Below, in pieces: positions 36,440 through 47,767 of a DNA stretch of 64,000 nt (position 1 is the stretch's first letter; the number at the start of each line of letters is the position of its first letter). Origin of the DNA: Osedax fenrisi (Eukaryota > Annelida > Polychaeta > Sabellida > Siboglinidae); contig OZ025241.1 in assembly GCA_964019155.1 (NCBI GenBank), forward strand, positions 9,113,881-9,177,880. The letters run 5' to 3'. The notes under the pieces were generated by a model. The model was not told the origin of the DNA. It did no database searches and worked only from the letters and a program-made list of their open reading frames with translations. The translations under genes were made by a program, and so were the position numbers.

Positions 36440-37504
36440 CAAAGATTTTGCGAAGCAAAGATATAACACTCCCTATGCATGCAAAGTAATGTAGTAATAT
36501 CCCCTGTCGCTGCTAGCAGTAGTATAGAAATCACTGAAATATATTTAGGTTCGGCTCTGTTTGCATACAATAATGTTTTCATTGCTCTATTAAGGGGACG
36601 CGATACCATTTATTTTTTCGAAAAAAAATTGAATTTCAAATTTTTTATTAATGTAAAATTGTAATACTTCACATATTATCTTTTATGTGGTGTTTAAATT
36701 ATGTTCATTACATTATTTATTTTGTTCATATTATATTATTTGTACCTGTATATTCATATTGTTTATATTCATATATTATATTTGAAACTTGATTTACTTA
36801 GAATAATTATTTGTGACCAATCATGCTGACATAACTGGTATTAACTTTTGTAAAATTGAATAGTTTTTCTTCATTTTTTCAATATAACTAGATAACACCT
36901 GTAAGATTAAAGTTATATGTCAAAATTAAAAAATATTTATTTAACAACTTTTAATTAGCAATTTAGTTGGAAAATTAACATTTTTTATCAGATATTTCAA
37001 TTATTTTTGTTTAGAAACGTATAACATAAAGATGTGTAAACATCTATAAATTTCAACATATAATATAAAAATATGGAATATTATTAATATATTAAAAAAA
37101 AATTACAAAAAAAAATTGAATATTTTTTGAGTTAATAGATTTCTAAAAATAGCATTTTTTCGTATCTTTTACATGTAAACCAAACGATGGTATCGCGTCC
37201 CCTTAAATTACATGCAATATAAATTAGCTTTTACTTACTAAATATATACTTATAGCATACTTTAATATATATTTAAAACATGCATATCATATTTGTTTAT
37301 TATATATTAGTAATGAACACTTAGTTTTCATCATATACATATTAATTTAAAGCATATTATTTAACATTTTAAAAGTGTATAGTTAAATACGAATTTACAT
37401 TATAAACAACACATAGTTCCTAGGTGGCACTGGGGTATTTTGTATACAAATTCGAATTACCTGATTTCGCGTAAGTGTTATATCTTTCCTTCGGAAAATC
37501 TTTG
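36440..37504 (+). mobile_element. P-superfamily non-autonomous element (P-MITE), copy A2, carrying TTAA MITE C2
   Basis: The ends are CAAAGATTTTGCGAAGC and CCTTCGGAAAATCTTTG, flanked by a perfect 7-bp duplication GGGTTAT (36433-36439 and 37505-37511). It has the same orientation as the 7.5-kb P element. Removing the TTAA element (36594-37202) and one TTAA leaves 452 bp, collinear with copy A1 along its full length. There is no coding capacity. Confidence 0.9.
36594..37202. mobile_element. TTAA-target MITE, copy C2
   Basis: 609 bp with intact TIRs GGGGACGCGATACCAT / ATGGTATCGCGTCCCC and perfect TTAA on both sides (36590-36593 and 37203-37206). It is the complement of copy C1. The empty site is seen in P-MITE A1, which has no insertion at this position. 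Confidence 0.9.
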
Positions 37505-37972
37505 GGGTTATTAAAATACTATCTACTTTATGTTTAATATATGAATATAGGTGAAATTTATACAAGATACTAAGGTTATATATAGCTACATCACTAAGCT
37601 CTCACATTAACTAACACTTTTTTATTTTATATATAAATATTTATTCAAACATTAAATTCTACTTTTTTATATAAATTAAAATATAAATGAAATTAATAAA
37701 CAAAACTCGAAAAGCTTGGAGGTTATCTTATAAATACATTTTATATATAGCAAGACAAATTAGGTTGATTTTATTCATATTCAGAGAGTAGAGAGCTTTT
37801 GAAGTTTATAGGTAGTGATAAATAATTATTCTGAATGAATACCATTCAAAGTTTTTCAATTATAAATTCAATAATTCAAAAAATAAAACAATTTGTTTAT
37901 AAATATATATTAATTCAATACATCAAACATTATTTTATATTTATTACATATGAATTCAATATTTATTATATA

Positions 37973-38801
37973 CAGTGCGCTCTCGATATAACGGCACCAT
38001 CGGGAATGAGGAATTGTGCCGGTATATGGAGAGTGCCGGTATATCGATCTAGCAGAAAATAAAGAATATATGAAGAATAATATTAAATATTATGTTTATT
38101 ATAATGGTATAAACACGTATAAAATGGTATACAATATTATTATAAAGGTATGAAACGAATGCAAAATTTAAAAAAATGAACTACTTTTAATTATTATAAT
38201 GGTATAAAATAGGTATAAACTCGTATAAGATGGTATAACATATTATTATAATGGTATGAAACGAATGCTAAATAAAATAAACTATTTTGAATTATTTACA
38301 AAAGATAAAGTAGTTTTCTTTTTATTATTAATACATAATATATCAAAACGTTTAGATAATAAATTTAATAAATGTATATCATTAAGATTATTTATAAAAT
38401 TATTTCTTTTAAATTATGACTTTATTATATATGTATACTAATAGATAGATAATAACACATGATTTTAAACTATAACTTTATGTTTACTTTAAATCATAAT
38501 CACTTAATATTTAGGTTTTAACATACAGGTTTCTAATATAAATAAGATATATTAATAATTACTCGCAATGAAGTATGAATCATACTGAGCAATTTTGGGA
38601 AATATGTAACTATATATGCCGGTATATCGATTACAATTCGACTTTTGTGCCTAGATATTAGGCACCGGAGCTGGTATACGAGTGCCGGTGCATCGAAAAT
38701 TATTATCATTGAAGAGATAGGAAAGAAATCGGTTATTCAGAGATGTGCCGGTATAACGCGTTTGCCGGTGTATCTAGAGCCGGTATATCGAGAGCGCACT
38801 G
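37973..38801. mobile_element. pogo/Tigger-like MITE with TA target
   Basis: The TIR CAGTGCGCTCTCGATATAAC recurs as TATATCGAGAGCGCACTG at the right end, flanked by TA (37971-37972 and 38802-38803). This resembles the ends of pogo/Tigger-type Tc1/mariner elements. GTGCCGGTATATCGA-like motifs recur several times in both subterminal regions and probably serve as transposase binding sites. No transposase is present. Confidence 0.85.
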
Positions 38802-39734
38802 TATATATATTTTGTATAAATACATATATTTAAATAAATATATATATTTAAATACATATATTTAATACATTATTTTATATTTATATATTCATATAATATG
38901 TAAATAAATTAGTTCATATATGCTATATTCTATATAAACAATATTTACATATAAAATAAGTACTTATAAAAAATATATAAATAAATTATTACATATATCC
39001 TATATTCTATATATCCTATATTCTATATATCCTATATTCTATATATATATATTAATTGAAAAATGTATGTAAAATAAACAATATTTATATATAAAATAAA
39101 AGTACTTATAAAAATTATGTTTATATATATATTAAATATATATATATATATAGTATATATTATATACATATGTAAATTAAAAAAATTAAAATAAAGATAT
39201 ATATGAAATTCAGTAAATATAAGTTATGATTATAAATAAATTAATATTTTCATAAATCTATTTTTTATAGTTTTTTATAGCAGTTCTAACTCGATTTCGT
39301 TAATTATTTTTTGACAGGTACTAAATAAGATTCTATAAATGTATATTATATAAAAAAAAATTTATTTTTTTTGATTTTATCAAATTTCAGCTATGTGGTA
39401 TCCCCTTAATGTATAATAAATCAGTGTACTTGATAACATTATTCTATTTTAAATATGTTATCATTAAATATGGTACCTATACATTTTAATGGATATTTTA
39501 AAATAGTTGAAAAAACTTATTACTTAATTATGTTAATCAGTCGTTACCCGACCAATTACCAGACATGAACCGAAACTAAATTTAAAATAAAGATTTGAGA
39601 CCATCAAATCTTTCCAAATACCCGAAAATTGAAGATTTGAACCGAACCGAAAAAAAAAGATTTTAGATTTTATATTTGAAATTCTACAACACTAATACAT
39701 ATATATATATTATTTAATATGTATATATTATGAA

Positions 39735-39826
39735 TTTCACACACACACACATATATATTTACACACATAAATACATACATATATATACATACATAAATAC
39801 ACATACATATAAACACATACATACAC

Positions 39827-39866
<40 letters not shown>

Positions 39867-39984
39867 GAATTACACTCATTCATATACACACACCCAGTCA
39901 CATACATACATACATACATTGATACATACACAATGTATATTACATATACATACACATACATATACTCAAATATATATATACCTA
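39735..39984. repeat. Mixed CA/TA/CATA microsatellite
   Basis: Runs of ACACACAC, ATACATACAT and TATATATA immediately upstream of a LINE. An open frame reading HTHIYIYTHK and similar runs through it into the LINE, but it is an artefact of the repeat. Confidence 0.95.
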
Positions 39985-41085
39985 CATATTTTTAGTTTAG
40001 TTCACTCAACCCGTTCATCTTCCCGTCTTGTAACACACGGTGTTCCCCAAGGGTCAGTCCTTGGACCAATACTCTTTAACATTTACATAATACCCCTTCT
40101 CCACCTTATCTCGAATTCTCTAGTTAGCTTCCATACATATGCAGAAGACATACAACTTTATGTAAAATGTACAGAAAACGTTAATTTTGCACCCGACATC
40201 CTTTCCTCTACTATTACCACCATTCATAACTGGCTCACAATAAACTCCCTCGTCTTTAACCCAATTAAAACCGAAGCTATATTCCTTTACCTTCCACTTA
40301 GAAGTAAAACGTTACCAACTCCCCCTCCAATTAACATTAATGGACAGCTCATCATGTACTCAACCCATGTCAAAAATCTTGGTGTTATATTTGACAATAC
40401 TTTTAATTTTTACAGACAACTGTTCCACATAACAAAACTATTAAACTATCAACTACATTCACTACGCCTTATTCGTTATTCAATATCAATATCCACTGCT
40501 ACTATTATAGCTTCTGCTTATATCCTACATCTATTCGACTACTGCAATTTTATCCTTTATAATACCCCCTCATCGTATATTACTAAACTACAAATTCTTC
40601 AAAATTCTATAGCTAGGTGTATATTCAACATACCAAAATACTCCCACACTCATATATCTCCATTCCTAGTTAAACTCCACTGGCTACCTGTACGCCATAG
40701 AATCCTATATAAAACTCTACTACTGGCTCATAAAGCAATACACCATGACTCACCTGACTACCTAGCATCCCTGCTCAAACTTAAATTACCAACTAGTACC
40801 ACTACACGCTCCACCAATGCATTTCCACTTCAACTCCCTCCTAAACACAACTTACATTCTACCAACACTCGCGCATTGGCAATATCCGTCCCATACTCCT
40901 GGAACACTCTCCCCACATCCATCCGTACTATACCATCAACTCCAAACATCAAGAAATTACTGAAAACCCACCTATTTAATATGAAACATTAACTTCAAAT
41001 ATATATGGACGGCCGATTGCTTTATAAGCACAGTTCGCAGTCCGAAAACCGAAAAATGTAAAAAAATGTAATGTATATTACATAT
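39985..41085 (+). mobile_element. CR1/L2-like LINE, 5'-truncated (copy 2)
   Basis: A continuous frame of about 335 codons from SSSRLVTHGVPQGSVLGPIL through LNYQLHSLRLIRYSIS, ILHLFDYCNFILYNTP and KLHWLPVRHRILYKTLLLAH to LKTHLFNMKH (stop at 40990-40992). It covers the last RT motifs and the C-terminal region; the endonuclease and first RT motifs are lost, as in normal 5' truncation. The catalytic box reads YAED instead of YADD, which should kill RT activity. The 3' end has an AAAAATGTAAAAAAATGTA tail. It is much better preserved than copy 1 at 13965-15390. Confidence 0.9.
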
Positions 41086-41295
41086 TAAACAGTTTAAATA
41101 AAACATCATCTTAAATGTTGTTATAAATTATATATTAGACTTCAGTAATATACATATAAAATATTTTACTAAATTAAAATATAAATATAATGTCAATATG
41201 AATATATTCACTCAGATCATATGGTAAACAAATATTTGAATTCTGATATATATTCAATGAGTAAATAGTATTTACTAAATACTGTTACTGATAGC

Positions 41296-41734
41296 AGGGT
41301 TTATACTTCGTTCAGTTTTACTCCATATATATGCAATGTAATTAATAACTATTATCTGCTGCTACTATAACAGTAGTATCAACTCACTGAAATAGATTTA
41401 GTTTCCGGCTAGTTTCCATATAATATTTGCATTGCTCTATTAAATTACACGCAATATATAGATTTTACTCACCACATATATATGTATAGCATTTAAAACC
41501 TACATATCCTATTGCTTTATTATATATTAATGAACACTTAGTTTTTATCATATAAATAATAATTTAAAACATATTATTTCAAAAGTATATGGTTTGATAT
41601 GAATTGACATATTAAACAAAGTTCCTAAAATTAACCTATATTAAGATATAGGTGGCACTGTGTGTATTTTGTATACAACATCGAATTACTCGCTTTTGCG
41701 TAAGTGTTATATAGTTTCTTTAGAATAATCTTTG
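41296..41734 (+). mobile_element. P-MITE, diverged copy A3
   Basis: Collinear with P-MITE A2: TGCTGCTACTATAACAGTAG, TCACTGAAATAGATTTAG, ATTGCTCTATTAAATTACA and the right end GTAAGTGTTATAT...AATCTTTG. About 439 bp, near the 452-454 bp of the other copies. The left TIR is badly eroded and no target duplication can be read. Confidence 0.75.
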
Positions 41735-43098
41735 TATATATATTAAAAAAAAAATCAAATATTATCAATCCTGGCATATTATTTATTAAATATTGCTGAG
41801 GTAAAATTTAAAATATTTTACATGTATCGTAATATACTTTAAAATTATAACACCTATTTTATATAGATATATATCTTATAATATTTACCAAATGTGTATT
41901 TTCCATATAAGTTTACCATGTACCAAATTTACCATGTATCAAATATCGAAACGATTATTTTGAATTTGACCTGATATATCTTAATCAAAATATTAGTATT
42001 AATAGTGTTATTATTAGTATTAGTATTATTGAATTAGTGGTAGTAATAGTGACAGTACTACTGTATTAGTGTAACCTGCTGGATGTATTCAGTTTGGGTG
42101 AGATCAGCCGGAGAGGTAGTGGTGGCAGATAGGAAATGCAGGGGAATTCCTGCATAATAACGACATGAGGTTTTACTTACATGTTATAATGTGAGATGTT
42201 AGTTAGATAGCTATAGCCGCAATAGATCATCTCTCGAGCATTAGGTGGTGGGTTAATATCCAAACGGAAGCAAACATTGTAGATTTATGAGATATACATA
42301 ATAATATATGTTAATTAGTTGATTAGTGATAGTGATTATGATTTATGTGTATATCAGCCATGATTAATAGTATTAATTTAATACTACTCACTAGGCATGA
42401 TTATACTAATGGAATCATCTCTCCAGGAATGCTACAAGAGGATTTGGTAGGAGAGAGAGATTAGTTATACATCAGAATGCGGTGACTTTACTTTGCAATG
42501 TGAACTGATACTATGTGATGTAAGTTTAACATTATTACTATAACTACTAGTGTAGTCTATGACTGATGGGTTGATCACATCATGATCACATGCAGCAGTT
42601 TTAATTTATATTTAATTATGCATACATGTTCATCCTACGATATCATAGGATTAAACTCAACGCCGATTATTAGCCTTAATTATATCTATATTAAATAGCG
42701 ATACAATTCGCCCAATTTGATGTGTTTAGCACCGTAGCCTAATATGTGAAGCATATAAGTACGTGCTTACGTAGTAAACAATGAGTCATCGTCGTTTTAT
42801 AGTAATTTCTCTAGAATCTTCCGTACGGTAGTTCCTCAGATTATCGCCGGCCTTACTGATTACGTCCGTACGGTGGTCCAGATAAACGCTAGTAATGCAG
42901 GTTGCGGTACTTGTTTCCCCGCTGTTTTATTATCAGTGCTGGCAGTTGTAGAGGAGGCGCCGGTGGGGTCAAGTAGGTACAGTCATGGGGTCATGGGGTC
43001 GTGGAGTGTATTCTCGTCGAAGCGGATACTGCAGTAAGTGGCTTCGTCTGCGGTCTGAAAGGCATTCAGTTTGCTAGATTATCTATGATTTAATCATG

Positions 43099-43138
<40 letters not shown>

Positions 43139-43435
43139 TAGTGTTAAGATAACTATATAATGATATTATGATGATAATGTGGCTATTATCATTTATCATA
43201 GATGGCACCACCCCTCGTAGATACATGTAATAATATAATATAGATTATAAGAAACGAGAAAACTAAATAGATATGTATCTAATAACGTCACTAATATAGA
43301 AAAGATGTACGTCACAAATAGTAATGCAACTCCACATACAACACCTGCATTCGAGCGATTAACATTTCACTTATAAACAACCTATTAGCACATATTAACG
43401 GTACGGCTTAACATACGTTGTCGTTTGTTTCTCGA
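41735..43435. other. Intergenic stretch without recognised genes
   Basis: Contains a GC-richer part at about 42700-43060 with AGTAATGC..., CCGTACGGT twice (42822 and 42867) and GGGGTCATGGGGTC. A (TA)n lies at 43103-43137. No protein motif was found in six frames. Confidence 0.35.
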
Positions 43436-43439
43436 GTTT

Positions 43440-43569
43440 TATACGAATTTAAAGTATAAACCATACATAGTTCACTACATTGAATCTATGTAGGTGGTTT
43501 TGTTTGTTTTTTTAAATCGAATTTCACGATTTCGCGTAAGCGTTATAAATTTCTTTAGAAAAATATTTG
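43440..43569 (+). mobile_element. P-MITE fragment A4 (right end only)
   Basis: Matches the right-hand 130 bp of P-MITE A2: TACGAATTTAAAGTATAAAC, CATAGTTC, GGTGG, GATTTCGCGTAAGCGTTATA, ending AAATATTTG. The left part is missing. Confidence 0.6.
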
Positions 43570-44262
43570 GTTCAACTATAGTTATTATAGTTTAACGGGA
43601 GCTATTTATATCGAAATGATATATGATATATGAATGATAAATGAAAATATATGACTATAATTAATTTATATATAATATATATGAGCATAATTTAATTTAA
43701 AATGGCGCCTTTATATTGAATAATATATGGGTTCATACTTTTTTTATTATAATTTTATAAATCTTCACATATACATCAAATAAGTATACTATGATAAATG
43801 AGTATTTAAAATGTTAGACCTATATCTTAGTTTTAAATTATTAATTATAATAGTTTTAAGTCGCAAGACATTTTATTGTAATATTAATTAAGGTTAATAC
43901 ATATAGGTTTTTCTAGATATTTCTGTTTGACTATTTTCTTCGCATACCTATAGTATTTTCACTGAACCATGACTGTTTCAGGATGTCGGTGATGAAGCGG
44001 TGTCAGCGATATAGGGGTTGAATTTTTAAAATTTCCCCGTTAAGAAATTCATGTTAAAATTAATTAAAAGCTAGCTACCCAAGTAAACTTGGTTAAAAAC
44101 TTAATAACCTGTGATACCGAAAACCTAATTCAGTAAATCAAGTATCATACTTTAAGTACTAAGTATTACTTAGTATGGATCAAAATAAAAACTAATTTAT
44201 TGAACCAAGTAATGACCAAAATAAAGATACATAAAAATATATGGATTAGTAAAGAATATATC

Positions 44263-44517
44263 ATAAATATTTATATATATAATATATATATATATATTTA
44301 TATATATTATCAGTAAAATATTTGACTTATTTTAATATATTATATAATTTCATTTCAGTTTTATTTAAAAACTTATATTTAATAATAATTATTATTATTA
44401 AATATAAGTTTTTAAATAAAACTGAAATGAAATTATATAATATATTAAAATAAGTCAAATATTTTACTGATAATATATATAAATATATATATATATATTA
44501 TATATATAAATATTTAT
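44263..44517. repeat. Near-perfect 255-bp palindrome
   Basis: Two arms of about 125 bp are identical inverted copies; only the ATT/AAT count at the centre (near 44390) differs by one triplet. The arms include TCAGTAAAATATTTGACTTA and its complement. It lies about 135 bp left of the P transposon. Confidence 0.95.
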
Positions 44518-45301
44518 TATTATTATAAAATATTATTAATAATACCATTTTAATATTATATTAAATATTTAATCAATGTCCAATTTTTATATTTTCTATG
44601 TTGTACAATTAGTTTAACATGATTTGCAATTGTATTATCTTAGGTGTAGTATCAAAGATCTTGCGAAGCAAAAGATATGCCACTCTGATGAATTAGTGAA
44701 ATTTTTTAAAATGAATGCTACTAGCTCCACCTATACTGATTAATAGCAAGATTAATTATATTTTTAGTTTATATATGTTTATATGTAAATTTTAAAAATA
44801 TATGACTATTATAAATGAAAAGTTATGTATATTTTGGAATACAATAAATATTTAATTTATAGTGTTTGTTTTAAGAATATAACATTATTTTATAATTAGA
44901 ACCATTTTTCTTAAAATATATAACCATATTCGATAAATATAATAAATCATTAGATCCATTTCCAATGTAAAATTATACATATTTTGTAACATGCAATATT
45001 TGAAAATTCGAAAATATTAATTTTAAATTTAATTAATAATAATATTTAACACGGATCCATATGCGCAAATGAGAGGGTAAATATTTTATAAATATTTCAT
45101 ATTCATTATACTAATATATATATATATATTATTTTAAGTTGTATACGTGCGTTATAGTGCTATTATAACATTAAATCGTTTAATAAATAAAATTTATTAA
45201 ATAAATATTTAATATTTATTATTAAATATTATATTATTATTCATAATTATTATAATGATCATAATAGTTAATATATAATGTTTAAGGTATTTAATAATTA
45301 A

Positions 45302-45364
<63 letters not shown>

Positions 45365-45504
45365 CATTATTAATTGTAAATATAATATATTTACAAATAT
45401 GATATTAAATATATTATAATAATAATTATTATATTTAATATAATATTATTATATTATAATAATTTAATTATTATTTAATTATTAATGTATAAATACGTAT
45501 TATA

Positions 45505-45572
45505 ATACGTAATAAAAACAAACGGGGCCATATTCAATATATCGAATATGGCCAGTTTGTTTTTATTACGAT
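45505..45572. repeat. Hairpin (arms of ~30 bp)
   Basis: ACGTAATAAAAACAAAC..GGCCATATTC pairs with GAATATGGCC.GTTTGTTTTTATTACG, interrupted by two or so mismatches. It may be a small foldback element. Confidence 0.7.
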
Positions 45573-45882
45573 TTATAAGGTCAAATTTAAAATACTCGTT
45601 TCGGCAGTTGACATACTAATATACATTATAAACTAATATAAATAATAATAATATATAGTATATATTATAATATATATACATTTAAAATAGTAAATATAAA
45701 ATTGTGCTTAAATAGTGCAAATTGTATTGACGTGTGGTTGGCAAATCAATGAATTTAAGAAATCTCACGACTAATTAACGATTGCCAGCTATGTGGAAAA
45801 ATATATCTTTCATTATATAATAGAGTTCATTATATTTTATGGATGCATGTATTCCTATATGATTTGTGTACGTAAATTGTGT

Positions 45883-46195
45883 ATGATATTTACTTGTCGG
45901 AATAATATTTAGTTGTGGCGGCATGATATTTACTTGTGTCTGCATGATATTTACTTGTGGCGGCATGATAATTACTTGTCGGAATAATATTTACATGTTG
46001 CGGCATGATATTTACTTGTGTCGGCATGATATTTACTTATGTCTGCATGATATTTACTTGTGGCGGCATGATATTTACTTGTCAGAATAATATTTACTTG
46101 TGGCCGCATGATATTTACTTATGTCTGCATGATATTTACTTGTCGTAATAATATTTACTTGTGGCGGCATGATATTTACTTGTCTCTGCATCATA
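45883..46195. repeat. ~21-bp minisatellite (TGATATTTACTTGTGGCGGCA)-type
   Basis: About 14 units of 19-21 bp alternating between a GGCGGCATGATATTTACTTG form and a CGGAATAATATTTACTTG form, inside the P transposon. Confidence 0.9.
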
Positions 46196-46384
46196 ATAGA
46201 TACATATGATAGGTATGCGGCTTATAATATTTTTATATATATATAATATTACCTCGTCATTTATAATCCAAACAAACGAGGACTATATTAGATATTATTA
46301 TACTAATCTCCAACTACAACACCAGTGACAACTAATGAACCTTCCATTCCTATTATCATTTCCGACCAAACTCTAATATAACTA

Positions 46385-46760
46385 CTAACTCCTCATCCAC
46401 AGAGTCTGAAATCCCTCTACGACAAAGCCTGTAAATTCGACGACATCTGTATCGATACACTCCATGATCACTGCTTGCTCCACGATGAAGGATATGAATG
46501 GAAGAAGCACCACAAGTAGGTTTCTGTCACTTGATCTATGAACCCAATCTTGATGTATCCTCCCACGTTTCTTCACCCGGGATAAAGGGGGGATGTTATA
46601 TATTGTACTGGTATAATTACTATATGTGTATCTTATGTATCTCTTACTATCACACTCTATACAATTAACTAACTGCATATCACTTACAGTAGTATAATAA
46701 ATAATGTACTAAATGTAAAAGCCTTTATTTTCATTCCAACAACTTAACCATTATCTTTGA
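46385..46760 (+). mobile_element. LTR-retrotransposon 3' end: Pol tail, polypurine tract and LTR start
   Basis: The frame reads SEIPLRQS-stop-IRR...RYTP, like the 'pLRrStR.rrpP.RYtP' tail of gypsy-type Pol. About 150 bp further on comes a polypurine tract AAAGGGGGGA (46586-46595), immediately followed by TGTTATATATTG, as expected for the 5' edge of a 3' LTR. AATAAATAATG at about 46698 could be its poly(A) signal. The opposite-strand open frame (46678-46385) looks like a by-product. The LTR's right edge is not clear. Confidence 0.5.
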
Positions 46761-46959
46761 ATTATTAAGCCACACTCAAATATAATATGACAATTAAATC
46801 AGCAGCCAACTTCGATATGCCCGGTTTTGATCATATATTATCACTATTCTATTTAATATATAATAATCATAAATATAGAATATATATATATATATATAAT
46901 TTATTACCAATATTATAATAAATATAAAGTAAAATATAAATACTATACTTTTTATGGTA

Positions 46960-47100
46960 GCCAAAGTACGGCAAACTCCGACTGCGACTATGAAGAAAAA
47001 GACGAATTACAAACACTGGTGACGGATCGAGAAGGATGGAAAGTAATTGCAAGATATGATCGAGTGAGTAATCGACTAAAGTAAGTAATATTATACTAAA
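46960..47100 (+). pseudogene. Possible LINE C-terminal scrap
   Basis: One frame reads EKDELQTLVTDREGWKVIAR, reminiscent of the 'lv.DR..W+.' end of endonuclease-RT LINEs. A similar but weaker stretch occurs at about 47620-47750. Assignment is tentative. Confidence 0.25.
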
Positions 47101-47767
47101 TATAGATTAATCTAAATTATATGTATAATATAAACGGTTACAGCCAACTAAATTCAATACTTCTTATAGTTCTATAGAGAGGAATAGTCGATATCAAATA
47201 ATTATATTACTAATACCTAATCTTCACTTGATTATACTTTGTATATAAACGCATTCATTACAAATTATACACACGAAAGTGTTATGCATACGATACACAT
47301 GTATATTCATACTCTATATTATCAGTTACTATATATACTGATATCATTTCATATATTGTTAATTTGGAAGTCATATATTATTAAAATCGAATATTTATCT
47401 AATTAAATTATTATCTATTTGTGTTATGAAGGGGATTTTATTTATAGAAAAAAAAATTCAGTTTAATTCTTTATTTAAATTCATATATAATCGAAAGTAC
47501 AGTACATATTTAAAATATTTTATAACGATAACATAATAATAATAAACATGGTGTACCTAAGAAGTACAACTACATAATTCACACCGACAAACTAGCGCAC
47601 AACCTATTATTATAGAAGCCAAAGAATGGCATACGCAACAGAGGGAGACAACGCCTAACATTCATAGACAAGAACACGAATTATGAACACTAAAGATGGA
47701 CAGACAATGATGGAAAGTGAACAATTGTACACTGGAATGACTATGATCACTAAGGTAATAATATATA

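Larger units (their letters stand above)
36358..39405. mobile_element. TTAA-target element L, host of nested P-MITE and pogo-like MITE
   Basis: The ends are GGGGATGCCCTATAAG and ...ATGTGGTATCCCC, flanked by TTAA at 36354-36357 and 39406-39409. The subterminal TTTTACATGTATTAGATTG matches the motif in C1, C2 and D. It contains P-MITE A2 (36440-37504) and a pogo-like MITE (37973-38801); without them and their duplications it is about 1,145 bp. No transposase is seen. Confidence 0.65.

Noticed and set aside
46385..46678. Minus-strand 97-codon open frame as a gene
   Set aside because: It is antisense to the LTR-retrotransposon Pol tail and polypurine tract, and matches no family I know.
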